This document shows, one piece after another, positions 15,701-22,878 of a DNA stretch of 31,775 nucleotides. The number at the start of each line of letters is the position of its first letter. Position 1 is the stretch's first letter. The stretch lies in NCBI GenBank assembly GCA_021846605.1, contig JAJZWQ010000011.1:1-31775 (forward strand), read 5' to 3'. A program made the position numbers and the translations under genes. This DNA comes from Bacillota bacterium (GTDB lineage Bacteria > Bacillota_E > RBS10-35 > JAJYVN01). Below the pieces are notes generated by a model. The model was not told the DNA's origin, made no database searches, and saw only the letters and a program-made list of their open reading frames with translations.

Positions 15701-15862
15701 GTGGCGACGCTCTCCGACCTGCACCGCAGCGTCGCCGGCAAGGCCGGACATTCGGTGCAGGTGTATTTCACGTCGATCCCGCTGCAGGCGGGTAAGCGCG
15801 TCGTTGCGGTCACCCTGCCGAACAACTCCGAGTTGCACATCTTCGCCATGGCCCTCGGTTGA
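12716..15862 (+). CDS. Lipoprotein glycoside hydrolase family 3 (beta-glucosidase/xylosidase type), multidomain
   Basis: This 1048-residue retaining glycosidase is anchored to the outer face of the membrane. The signal peptide ends in the lipobox LVGC with C20. The GH3 N-domain spans about 45-330 with KHF (198-200) and the nucleophile D279 in FVRSDGGA. The GH3 C-domain spans about 370-600 with ETEGKDRTSLTLP. A fibronectin-III-like domain follows at about 640-745 (TNTGQRVGAEVAQLYLG, RQLKGFQRV). A NEW3-like beta domain at about 750-860 and a C-terminal module at about 865-1048 (AFNNVGITTSA, GNFDGSGNSYAA, FGDWF) resemble modules attached to actinobacterial secreted glycosidases. Typical GH3 enzymes have 650-800 residues. 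The start is GTG at 12716, with its nearest purine-rich site inside a hairpin. The likely role is trimming plant or microbial oligosaccharides; linkage specificity is not inferable. Confidence 0.93.
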   Translation: MWLRTVALALTGCGLLLVGCAAHSGGHGTSSVSGAQGPCPWLNTQYPVSKRVQMLMAAMTLNEKIAEMTAFNTTKTGPYAGYEGYVPAQSALCIPPLTEQDDSAGVGAGATGVTQLPAPEAAASTWDPALLNAYGTVIGSEERAKGIDFALAPTVNIMRNVLWGRAFETLGEDPYLTAQLDVADIQGIQSQHVIVDVKHFDAYNQETYRNTPADDVIVSTRVLHEIYMPAFEAAIRTGQAGSVMCAYSTVNGAYSCQNPYLLTDVLDGRWGFTGFVRSDGGANHSVVASVNAGLDQEKGSDYFQNGQLAAAVQAGEVSLSTVNTAVSRILGEMFRFNLFNKPPVLNLQAVVTNAAHAAVALQVEEDGTVLLQNAGGILPLSSKVRSIAVIGPDGGSQPFTSGGGSAHVVAPYVITPYQGIATRAGSAVTVTYSVGTPTDPAALAAAVQAAKAAQVAIVFVNDVETEGKDRTSLTLPNDQNALIEAVAQANANTIVVLNTGAPVTMPWLSQVKGLLEAWYAGQEDGKAIAAVLFGDVNPGGKLPLTFPVSLSQSPTDTPAQFPGVNGQVLYSEGLDVGYRWYEVHHLQPLFPFGFGLSYTTFSFSGLKVEQPQVALAGPVGADRPASISGAAECCLEHVAATVTNTGQRVGAEVAQLYLGDPASTGEPPRQLKGFQRVVLQPGQSQQVTFTLSARDLAYWNTPANGFVVAPGTYQVYVGDASATADLPLRGSFQVVRSTGPQSIQVSAPQSVVAPISQRVTATFTNGSGVTDGKVAVHLRVGTGGMAEPAAGAAFALSFRPVCGGRQGPVGGACPVVAQLAPGGSLTATWVVRFPANAARGSYQFNVTAGYQTPAGPQQTENSATTTLPYATLASAFNNVGITTSATAAKGNFDGSGNSYAASLLQGAGLGPGASVTVGGMHFTWPAPAPGAPDNISTLGQVVAFSGQGSTLGFLGAAVYGTQPGTGTVLYSDGTTQSFSITFGDWFGPSAPGDQVVATLSDLHRSVAGKAGHSVQVYFTSIPLQAGKRVVAVTLPNNSELHIFAMALG

Positions 15863-15912
15863 GGCGGCGCCGCGCATAATGCCCCGGGGCGGTCGGAACA
15901 CTCTGGCGGGGA

Positions 15913-16413
15913 GTGGTTCCGACGCTGCGCCGTGGCGATGTCATCGGCCTGCCCGCGGTTGCCCAGAGCGACGGCCACCTGGTCGGGCGCGTACACGACC
16001 TCATCTTTTCCGCGCGGGGCGACCGGGTGATCGGCCTCATGCTGGAGGGAGGATCCTGGTGGCGTCGCCGCCTTCTCCCCTTCGAGGAGGTGGCCGCGAT
16101 CGGCCGGGCGGCCGTCATGTTGCGCCAACCCTTGGTGCTCAACGCCGCCGACGGTCGACGGCTTTCCCGTCTGCGGCGCGCCCATGCGCCGGTCATCGGC
16201 ATGCGCGTGCTGACCCGCGACGGGCAGGACCTGGGCACGGTGGACGACGTCTGCTTCGAGGCCGCCGGCGGGGGCGTCAGCGGATACATGGTGTCCTGCG
16301 GGGTGGTGGCGGACGTCGCCGAGGGGCGCCGCTTCCTTCCCCTGGAGCGCGTTGTTCGGAGCCGGGACGGTGGCGACGGTGTGCCGGATCTCCTGTTGAC
16401 CACGCCCGGCTGA
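15913..16413 (+). CDS. PRC-barrel domain protein
   Basis: This 166-residue protein has two PRC-barrel repeats. The first is about residues 5-70 (GDVIGLPAVAQSDGHLVGRV ... RRRLLPFEEVAAIG). The second is about 82-160 (RAHAPVIGMRVLTRDGQDLG, TVDDVCFEA, RRFLPLERVV). PRC-barrels are small beta domains found in RimM and in photosynthetic reaction-centre H subunits, and they usually mediate protein or RNA contacts. Two-repeat proteins like this are common just upstream of alaS in Bacillota, but their function is not established. The start is GTG at 15913 directly after GGCGGGGA. It leads a same-strand run through the zinc-ribbon protein, permease and alaS. Confidence 0.85.
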   Translation: MVPTLRRGDVIGLPAVAQSDGHLVGRVHDLIFSARGDRVIGLMLEGGSWWRRRLLPFEEVAAIGRAAVMLRQPLVLNAADGRRLSRLRRAHAPVIGMRVLTRDGQDLGTVDDVCFEAAGGGVSGYMVSCGVVADVAEGRRFLPLERVVRSRDGGDGVPDLLLTTPG

Positions 16414-16430
16414 GGTGGGAGGGGTGAGGG

Positions 16431-16631
16431 GTGGAGTGCCCGCTGTGCGGCCGGTTGGACACCGGCCGCGTCGGCAACCGGGAATACTACTGCTGGACCT
16501 GCTGCGTGGAGTTCCACGGTGAGCCGGGCCAGTGGCGCCTGTTCGTCCCCGATACCGAGGGGATCCTGAACGAGTTGTCCGCCGAGGGCGTGCCGCTGGC
16601 CGGCCAGCCGCCGACCCGGAAGACCGGCTGA
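16431..16631 (+). CDS. Small zinc-ribbon-like protein
   Basis: This is a 66-residue protein starting with GTG at 16431 behind GGGAGGGGTGAGGG. Four cysteines in two knuckles, CPLC near the N-terminus and CWTCC after REYY, are arranged as a treble-clef or rubredoxin-like zinc ribbon. The remainder is an amphipathic helix (TEGILNELSAEGV) and a polar tail. It lies 17 bases after the PRC-barrel gene and about 30 before the permease. Its function is unknown; similar tiny ribbons occur at this position in related genomes, to my recollection. Confidence 0.7.
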   Translation: MECPLCGRLDTGRVGNREYYCWTCCVEFHGEPGQWRLFVPDTEGILNELSAEGVPLAGQPPTRKTG

Positions 16632-16661
16632 ACCCCGCAGGCCGGAGTGGGGAGGCATCCT

Positions 16662-17789
16662 GTGGGCGATGACGGGACACAGGATGTCCGGGAGGAGGAG
16701 GCGGGGGAGTTGGCCCCCGTCTGGCCGGGCGCGATGGCCGCGCGCCGGCGGTCCTATTGGGTCTGGCTGCTGCCCCTGCTGGCGGCGGGCGCGGTGGCGG
16801 CGCTGTGGCTGGCCCGGGGCCTGTGGACCGTGTCCGCCCTCTCCGTGGTCCTCGCCTACCTGGTGTCTCCTGTCGTGGAGTTGGCCCACCGCCGCTGGCA
16901 CGTGCGCCGGGGCCTGGCCATCCTGGGCAGTTACGCCCTGCTGGCCCTGGTCGTCGGTGGGGCGGCCGCGCTGGTGCTGCCCGACGTCGCGCGCGAACTA
17001 CAACGGCTGGGGCAGTCGCTTCCCGCCTGGCAGGCCGCGGCGGAGGGCGCCGTCACCCACCTGCGGGCGGGGTACCGCAACCTGCCGCTCCCCACCCCGC
17101 TACGCACGGCCGTGGATGGTGCCGTGCAGGCGGGCGACCGGGGTGTGCAGGCCGCGGTCGCCCATGCCCTGCGCGGGGTGCACCGCGTGGCGGGGTTCCT
17201 CTTCGCCCTGGTGCTGGCGCCGGTCCTCACCTACTACCTGCTCGTGGACCTGGACCGGATCCGTGCCGGCTTCGCGCGCCTCCTGCCCCAGCAGGCACGC
17301 GCCCCGGTGGGCCACCTGCTGCACGACCTGGACGCCGTCCTGGCGGGCTGGATCCGAGGGGAGTTGATGGTGGCGGCCGCGGTCGCCGGGCTGGCCACCG
17401 TGGCGCTGCTGCTCCTGGGCGTGCACTTCGCCTTCCTCCTCGGGATCTTCGCCGGCATGGCCGAACTCATCCCCTACTTCGGTCCATACATGGGGGCCGT
17501 GCCCGCCGTCGCCATGGCCTCGGCGGGCGGTCTACGCCTGGTGCTGTTGACGGCGGCGGCCTTCCTGGTTATCCAGGAGTTGGAGGGGACCCTGCTGGCC
17601 CCGCGGGTGGTCGGGGGCGCCGTCGGCCTGCACCCCCTGGTGGTCATCGGCGCCCTCCTGCTGGGGGAGCGCCTGTTCGGAATCCCCGGCGTGCTACTCG
17701 CGGTGCCGTCGGCCGCCATCCTGCGCGTCCTCGTCCGCCACGCCTTCGCCGCCTTGACGGCGTCCCGGTCCCCGCGTAGTCTTACGTAA
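16662..17789 (+). CDS. AI-2E family transporter (PF01594 permease)
   Basis: This integral membrane protein of 375 residues has about eight helices and belongs to the family once linked to autoinducer-2 export, members of which also include Na+/H+ antiporters. Signature regions are APVLTYYLLVDLDRIRAGF, GMAELIPYFGPYMGAVPA and the C-terminal LEGTLLAPRVVGGAVGLHPL followed by ALLLGERLFGIPGVLLAVP. The start is GTG at 16662, six bases after GGGGAGG; a GTG at 16647 would overlap that site. The gene immediately precedes alaS, its usual neighbour in Bacillota. The transported substrate is not known. Confidence 0.92.
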   Translation: MGDDGTQDVREEEAGELAPVWPGAMAARRRSYWVWLLPLLAAGAVAALWLARGLWTVSALSVVLAYLVSPVVELAHRRWHVRRGLAILGSYALLALVVGGAAALVLPDVARELQRLGQSLPAWQAAAEGAVTHLRAGYRNLPLPTPLRTAVDGAVQAGDRGVQAAVAHALRGVHRVAGFLFALVLAPVLTYYLLVDLDRIRAGFARLLPQQARAPVGHLLHDLDAVLAGWIRGELMVAAAVAGLATVALLLLGVHFAFLLGIFAGMAELIPYFGPYMGAVPAVAMASAGGLRLVLLTAAAFLVIQELEGTLLAPRVVGGAVGLHPLVVIGALLLGERLFGIPGVLLAVPSAAILRVLVRHAFAALTASRSPRSLT

Positions 17790-17878
17790 CGTTTCAGGTC
17801 AGCCCCTGCGGGCCGCGGGATGGCCCTGGACGCCACAGCGGAGGCGGGTGGCCACCCGGACAGACGGAGGTATGCGTC

Positions 17879-20539
17879 TTGGGCGGCCGGAGTTCTGCCG
17901 ACATCCGCCGGGCCTTTCTGGAGTTCTTCGAGCAACGTGGGCACACGCTGGTCCCATCGAGCCCCCTGGTGCCGGAGAACGACTCCACGTTGCTCTTCAG
18001 CAATGCTGGCATGAACCAGTTCAAGGACGTGTTCACGGGGCAGAGCCGCCTGCCCTTTCCCCGGGCCACCAGCGTGCAGAAGTGCGTGCGCGCCGGCGGC
18101 AAACACAACGACCTGGACAACGTGGGCCGCACGCCGCGCCACCACACTTTCTTCGAGATGCTGGGGAACTTCAGCTTCGGGGACTACTTCAAGCCCGACG
18201 CCATCCGCTTCGCCTGGGAACTGGTGACCGGGCCGCTGAGCATGGATCCCCACCGCCTGTGGGTGACCGTCTACCGCGAGGATGACGAGGCGGCGCGCCT
18301 CTGGGGGGAGATCGCCGGACTTCCGGCCGAGCGTATCGTGCGCCTGGGGGAGAAGGACAACTTCTGGGCCATGGGCGAGACCGGGCCGTGCGGGCCGTGC
18401 AGCGAACTGCTGTATGACCGGGGTCTGGACCACCGTTGCCAGGCGCCGGTGTGCGGCGTGGGCCAGTGCGACTGCGACCGCTGGCTGGAGATCTGGAACC
18501 TGGTGTTCATGCAGTTCGAGCGGGATGCGTCCGGGCGGTTGGCCCCGCTGCCCCGGCCCTCGATCGACACCGGCATGGGGCTGGAGCGCGTGGCCTCGAT
18601 CCTGCAGGGCGCCGACTCCAACTTCGCCACCGATCTCTTCCAGCCGGTGATCCGCGCGGTGGAGGAACTGTCGGGCAGGGCGTATGCGCCCGGCGAGGCG
18701 GGCTTCCCCTTCCGCGTCATCGCCGACCACGCCCGTGCCTGCTGCTTTCTGGTGGCCGACGGTGTGCTGCCTAGCAACGAGATGCGGGGGTATGTCCTGC
18801 GGCGCATCCTGCGCCGGGCGGTGCGCTTCGGACGGCGTCTGGGCCTGGACGGTCCGTTTCTGTGGAAGCTGCGCCCGGCCGTGGCCGCCGCCATGGCGGG
18901 CGCCTACCCGGAGTTGGAGGGGCGCGCCGCCTTGATCGACGGCGTGATCCGGGCCGAGGAAGAGCGGTTCGCCGAGACCCTGGAAGGCGGGCTGCAGTTG
19001 CTGGAGCGCGCCCTCTCCGACGCCCGCGCGGCAGGCGGCGACATCCTGCCCGGCGAGACGGCCTTCCGCCTGCACGATACCTATGGCTTTCCGCTGGACC
19101 TCACCCTGGACGCGGCCGAGGAGCACGGAGTGCGCGTGGACACGGCCGGCTTCGAGGAGGCGTTGGCCGCCCAGCGCCAGCGGGCGCGCCAGGACCGGCG
19201 TGGCCGCGTCTCCGCGCAGGCGGGGCTGTCCCTGGACGACATGCCGGCCACCACCTTTGAGGGGTACGCCGCCGCGGCGGCCGACGCCGAGGTGCTGGCC
19301 CTCTTCGTCCGTGGGGCCCGGGTCGAGCGCGCCGAGCCCGGGGAGGAGGTCCTGGCGGTCCTGGACCGGACCCCCTTCTACGGGGAGGGAGGCGGGCAGG
19401 TCGGCGACCGGGGCGCGCTCACCGGCGAAGGCGGCCTGCGCGTGGAGGTGCGCGATACGCGCCGGGCGGGCCGGGGGGTGTTCGTGCACGCAGGGCGCGT
19501 GGAGGGCGGCGCGCTGGATGTCGGCATGCGGGTGCGCGCGGCGGTGGACGGTGCCCGCCGCCTGGATGTGGAGCGGAACCACAGTGCGACGCACCTGCTG
19601 CACCGCGCCCTGCGCGAGGTACTGGGGGACGCCGTGCACCAGGCGGGGTCGCTGGTGGCCCCCGACCGCCTGCGCTTCGACTTCACCAGTGAGCGGGCGC
19701 CGTCGGCCGAGGAGCTGGCGCAGGTCGAGCGGCTGGTGAACGCCCAGATCCTGGCGCCGACCTCGGTGGAGTGGTTCGTCACCGACCTAGACGCGGCCAG
19801 GCAGATGGGCGCGATGGCCCTGTTCGGGGAGAAGTACGGGGAGCGCGTGCGCGTGGTGCGCATGGGGGTCTGGTCGCTGGAGTTGTGCGGCGGCACGCAC
19901 GTGCGGAGCACCGCGGAGGTCGGGCTGTTCCACATCGTGGGCGAGGGCGGGATCGGCTCGGGGGTGCGCCGGGTGGAGGCGGTCACGGGCCGGGGGGTTC
20001 TGGAAGCCGTGGCCACGGCCGACGCCCAGGTGCGGGCGACCGCCGAGGCCCTGCGGGCCCGCCCGGAGGAGCTGGTCGGCCGCGCCCAGGAGATGGTCGC
20101 CCGGTTGCAGCGGCGCGAACGGGAACTGTCCGAGCTCACCCGCGCGCGCACGCTGGCGTACGGTGAGCGTCTGGCCGCCCAGGCGGTCGAGGTTCCCGCG
20201 GCGGAGGGGCGGTTCCGCGTGGCCACGGGCGTCCTGCCAGAGGCTGGCGTCGAGGAACTGCGCGCGCTGGCCGACGACCTGCGCGAGCGGCTGGGCAGTG
20301 GCGCGGCAGTGCTCGCCGGCGGCGGCGGGGACCACGGGGTGCTTTTGTGCGCCCTCTCGCGCGACCTGGCCGACCGCGGGCTCCACGCCGGCCGGGTGAT
20401 CGCGGCGGCGGCGAGCGCCGCCGGCGGGCGCGGCGGGGGCCGACCCGACTTGGCGCACGCGGGTCTGCCGGATATGGACAAGGCTCCGGTCGGCTTGGCG
20501 GCCGGCCTGGCGGCCCTCCGGCGCCAGGCCGGGCTGTAG
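17879..20539 (+). CDS. alaS: Alanyl-tRNA synthetase
   Basis: This 886-residue class II synthetase charges tRNA-Ala and edits mischarged Ser/Gly. The aminoacylation core is about residues 1-240, with FSNAGMNQFKDVFTG and the motif 2 region RHHTFFEMLGNFSFGDYF. The tRNA-recognition helices follow. The editing domain shows the HxxxH zinc motif in RNHSATHLLHRALREVLG and the conserved LELCGGTHV. The C-Ala/DHHA1 domain ends the protein, with GGGGDHGVLLCAL and GGGRPDLAHAG. Its length is normal for the family. The start is TTG at 17879 with GGAGG nine bases upstream. The 89 bases before it are too short for a T-box leader and none is seen. It is followed by an MFS gene rather than the more usual ireB. 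Confidence 0.98.
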   Translation: MGGRSSADIRRAFLEFFEQRGHTLVPSSPLVPENDSTLLFSNAGMNQFKDVFTGQSRLPFPRATSVQKCVRAGGKHNDLDNVGRTPRHHTFFEMLGNFSFGDYFKPDAIRFAWELVTGPLSMDPHRLWVTVYREDDEAARLWGEIAGLPAERIVRLGEKDNFWAMGETGPCGPCSELLYDRGLDHRCQAPVCGVGQCDCDRWLEIWNLVFMQFERDASGRLAPLPRPSIDTGMGLERVASILQGADSNFATDLFQPVIRAVEELSGRAYAPGEAGFPFRVIADHARACCFLVADGVLPSNEMRGYVLRRILRRAVRFGRRLGLDGPFLWKLRPAVAAAMAGAYPELEGRAALIDGVIRAEEERFAETLEGGLQLLERALSDARAAGGDILPGETAFRLHDTYGFPLDLTLDAAEEHGVRVDTAGFEEALAAQRQRARQDRRGRVSAQAGLSLDDMPATTFEGYAAAAADAEVLALFVRGARVERAEPGEEVLAVLDRTPFYGEGGGQVGDRGALTGEGGLRVEVRDTRRAGRGVFVHAGRVEGGALDVGMRVRAAVDGARRLDVERNHSATHLLHRALREVLGDAVHQAGSLVAPDRLRFDFTSERAPSAEELAQVERLVNAQILAPTSVEWFVTDLDAARQMGAMALFGEKYGERVRVVRMGVWSLELCGGTHVRSTAEVGLFHIVGEGGIGSGVRRVEAVTGRGVLEAVATADAQVRATAEALRARPEELVGRAQEMVARLQRRERELSELTRARTLAYGERLAAQAVEVPAAEGRFRVATGVLPEAGVEELRALADDLRERLGSGAAVLAGGGGDHGVLLCALSRDLADRGLHAGRVIAAAASAAGGRGGGRPDLAHAGLPDMDKAPVGLAAGLAALRRQAGL

Positions 20540-20559
20540 GAAGGGCGGCGAGGGCGAGC

Positions 20560-21855
20560 GTGGGTGCCCCTCGCAGCAACCTGGCCCCGCGCCCGCGCCC
20601 GGGACCGGCAGCCGCGGGGGCCCCGCCCCCGCCAGCTGCCGCCGGTCCCCTGACCCTCGCCCAGGAGCGGCGCAATCTTGCCGTGCTCTGGGTCGGCTGC
20701 TACCTGACCGCCGCCTCCTGGTCCCTGGTGCTGCCCTTCCTGCCGATCCTGATGCGTCGGCTGGGGGTGCCGCAGGACCATGTGGCGGCCTGGACCGGCA
20801 TGGCGTTCGCCGCGGCCTTCCTGACGGCCATTATCGCCTCTCCCATCTGGGGCGCCTGGGCGGATGCGGCCGGTCGCAAGGTGAACTGCCTGCGGTCCGG
20901 CATCACCATCACCGTGGTGATGATCGGCTTGGCCAATGTGGGCAGTCCCGGGATGGTGCTCTTCTGGCGGCTGATCAACGGCGCGTTTTCGGGGTTCCTG
21001 CCAGCGGCCTTCTCGCTGGTGGCGGCGACGGTGCCCGCCGAGCGGCTGGGGCGGCAGATGGGGGCCCTGCAGAGTTCCCAGGCGGCCGGGGCCATCACCG
21101 GCCCGCTGATCGGTGGGGCGCTGGTCCAACTCTGGGGTATCCACTGGACGTTCTACCTGGCGGGGGCGGCCCAGGTGGTGGCCACCATCCTGGTCTGGAT
21201 GCTGGTGCGGGAGCCCGCCCCCCCACGACGCGGAATGCGCCTGGACCTGCTGCCAGGGCTCGCCCAGGTCTGGCAATACTCCGGATTGCGCCAGGTGCTG
21301 GGCCTGTCGATGCTGGTGCAACTGGGGACCACGCTCATCGAACCGCTGATCACGATCTACGTCGGCCAGTTTCCCGGGGTGACCGCGGTCCCGTTCCTCT
21401 CAGGACTGCTATTCTCGCTGTTGGGGATCTCGGCGTTGATCTGCTCCCCCTGGTGGGGCAGGCGCGGGGAGCGCCGGGGATACGGGCCCGTGGTGCTCTT
21501 CGGCCTGGCCGGTGCGGCCGTCGGCAACGCGCTGCAACTGGTGGCCGGCTCGCTCTGGGGATTCGGCGCCATTCGCCTGGCGACCGGGGCCGCCTATGCC
21601 GGGGCGAACACGGGGCTGGGCACGCTGGCGGCCACCACCGTCCCCGAGGAGTTTCGCGGACGGTCGTACGGGCTTCTGACCTCGTCCCAGCAGGTGGGGA
21701 ACCTGATCGGGCCTCTGGCCGGCGGGTTCTGGGGGGATGCATATGGGATTCACAGCGCGTTCGGGGTCGCCGCGCTCGTCTTCGTCGTGGCTTTGGCGTT
21801 GGCGCTGCTCTGGACGCGGCGTCGGACCCAATGGACCGGCCCCTCCATTCGTTGA
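20560..21855 (+). CDS. MFS transporter, multidrug exporter type
   Basis: This 431-residue major facilitator protein has about twelve membrane helices. After a Pro/Ala-rich cytoplasmic tail of about 30 residues comes LAVLWVGCYLTAASWSLVLPFLPI, and the loop 2-3 signature region is GAWADAAGRKVNCLRSG. The second half repeats the pattern (WWGRRGERRGYGPVVLFGL). The sequence PFLPILMRRLGV and the loop 5 region GPLIGGALVQLWG resemble drug/H+ antiporters of the TetA/MdtG kind. The start is GTG at 20560, 20 bases after the alaS stop. The stop TGA is embedded in the TTGACA promoter of ruvX. An export function is inferred from the family; substrate unknown. Its place between alaS and ruvX is unusual. Confidence 0.88.
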   Translation: MGAPRSNLAPRPRPGPAAAGAPPPPAAAGPLTLAQERRNLAVLWVGCYLTAASWSLVLPFLPILMRRLGVPQDHVAAWTGMAFAAAFLTAIIASPIWGAWADAAGRKVNCLRSGITITVVMIGLANVGSPGMVLFWRLINGAFSGFLPAAFSLVAATVPAERLGRQMGALQSSQAAGAITGPLIGGALVQLWGIHWTFYLAGAAQVVATILVWMLVREPAPPRRGMRLDLLPGLAQVWQYSGLRQVLGLSMLVQLGTTLIEPLITIYVGQFPGVTAVPFLSGLLFSLLGISALICSPWWGRRGERRGYGPVVLFGLAGAAVGNALQLVAGSLWGFGAIRLATGAAYAGANTGLGTLAATTVPEEFRGRSYGLLTSSQQVGNLIGPLAGGFWGDAYGIHSAFGVAALVFVVALALALLWTRRRTQWTGPSIR

Positions 21856-21881
21856 CACCCCGCGAGCGATGGTGATACCCT
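21852..21881 (+). promoter_or_regulatory. Candidate promoter of the ruvX-DUF1292-mltG group
   Basis: A perfect TTGACA (21852-21857) is followed after 18 bases by TACCCT (21876-21881), which is preceded by TGA to give an extended -10, TGATACCCT. Transcription would start near 21888, inside the annotated first codons of ruvX and four bases before ATG 21892. The -35 overlaps the stop codon of the MFS gene. Confidence 0.5.
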
Positions 21882-21882
21882 C

Positions 21883-22347
21883 GTGCGCGTAATGGGACTG
21901 GATATCGGTGACCGGACCATCGGGGTCGCGGTCAGCGATCCGTCCGGGGTGCTGGCCCAGGGGGTGGGCGTCATCCGCCGGGCAAGCCTTGGACAGGATC
22001 TGCGGGCGGTGGCCACACTGGTCCGGGAGCGGGAGGTCGGCCTGATCGTTGCCGGACTGCCGCAGACCCTCAGGGGGGAAGTCGGTATCCAGGCGGAAAA
22101 GGTGCAGGGATTTGTGTCTGCCCTTCGGGCGGCGTGCCCCACTCCGGTGGAGTATTGGGACGAGCGCCTGACGACGCGGGTCGCGGAACGCGCGCTGATT
22201 GCGGCGGACGTGTCCCGGCGGCGTCGTCGTCGCGTGATCGACCAGGTGGCGGCCGCCGTACTCCTGCAGGGCTTCCTTGACATGCGGCGGAACGTGGGTT
22301 CCGCGGGCGATGTGCGGGAGCAGGCGGGGAACGGGCAGACTCCCTGA
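21883..22347 (+). CDS. ruvX: RuvX/YqgF family putative pre-16S rRNA nuclease
   Basis: This 154-residue RNase H-like protein is placed in 16S rRNA 5'-end maturation and Holliday junction-type resolution in its family. The conserved features are GLDIGDRTIGVAVSD with the first catalytic aspartate, VAGLPQTLRGEVG, YWDERLTTRVAERAL, and the final acidic motif IDQVAAAVLLQGFLD. The predicted start is GTG at 21883, giving the usual MRVMGLD opening. There is no clear ribosome binding site, and the promoter implies a start at or near ATG 21892 on a leaderless or nearly leaderless message. An Arg-rich run, SRRRRRR, lies before the last motif. It belongs to the conserved alaS-ruvX-DUF1292-mltG neighbourhood. 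Confidence 0.95.
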   Translation: MRVMGLDIGDRTIGVAVSDPSGVLAQGVGVIRRASLGQDLRAVATLVREREVGLIVAGLPQTLRGEVGIQAEKVQGFVSALRAACPTPVEYWDERLTTRVAERALIAADVSRRRRRRVIDQVAAAVLLQGFLDMRRNVGSAGDVREQAGNGQTP

Positions 22348-22416
22348 CGGTGGTGCCCGGGTTCCGAGTCGCGGTAGTAGCCCGGGCCAGCCGGCCCAGA
22401 GCGAGGTGACCCCAGG

Positions 22417-22812
22417 GTGGAGCGGGACGAAGGCGATCTGGTGGTGCTGACCGACGAGAACGGGGAGGAGCACGAGTTCGAACTGGTCGATGTGTTCGAA
22501 CTCGACGGCAAGGAGTATGCCGTGCTCGCCTCGACCGAGGACGAGGATGACGAGGAGGCGATCGTCCTTCGCGTCGAGAAGGACGAGGATGGCAACGATC
22601 AGCTCGTCGACATCGAGGACGACGAGGAGTGGGAAAAGGTCGCCCTCAAGTGGGACGAGATCCTCGAGGATGAGGACGCCCTGGAGTGGGACGAGGACGA
22701 TGACGAGGATGAGGATGAGGACGTCGAGGACGAGGACGATGAGGAGGATCTCGAGGACGAGGACGAGGAGGAGGAGGAGGACGGCGACCCCGACGACGGG
22801 GACGAGCGCTAG
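22417..22812 (+). CDS. DUF1292 protein with long acidic tail
   Basis: This 131-residue protein starts with GTG at 22417, eight bases after GAGGTG. Residues 1-80 are a normal DUF1292 (YrzB-type) domain: LVVLTDENGEEHEFELVDVF, KEYAVLAS, EEAIVLRVEKDEDG, DIEDDEEWEKV. From about residue 85 a tail of about 45 residues consists almost only of Asp and Glu, encoded by a repetitive GAC/GAG/GAT tract (22690-22795). The family is usually 85-110 residues and its function is unknown. The tail could be a disordered polyanion or a product of repeat expansion. It sits between ruvX and mltG as in other Bacillota. Confidence 0.92.
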   Translation: MERDEGDLVVLTDENGEEHEFELVDVFELDGKEYAVLASTEDEDDEEAIVLRVEKDEDGNDQLVDIEDDEEWEKVALKWDEILEDEDALEWDEDDDEDEDEDVEDEDDEEDLEDEDEEEEEDGDPDDGDER

Positions 22813-22878
22813 CCGGACGGACCCGGATGGCCGTCGCGCGGGGCTGGCGCCGCGGAAGGCGGTCCACGGGAGTCGGGC

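Noticed and set aside
12566..15901. Very long minus-strand open frame (1111 codons) opposite the GH3 gene
   Set aside because: It is a mirror of GC-rich codon usage. The translation is Arg/Gly/His/Val text without domains, while the plus strand gives a complete GH3 protein.
17790..17878. Possible T-box or attenuator before alaS
   Set aside because: Only 89 bases are available and no T-box sequence or terminator/antiterminator pair is visible.
17474..19639. Long minus-strand open frame opposite the AI-2E permease and alaS
   Set aside because: It crosses two real genes antisense, has no ribosome site or motif, and is explained by high G+C at third positions.
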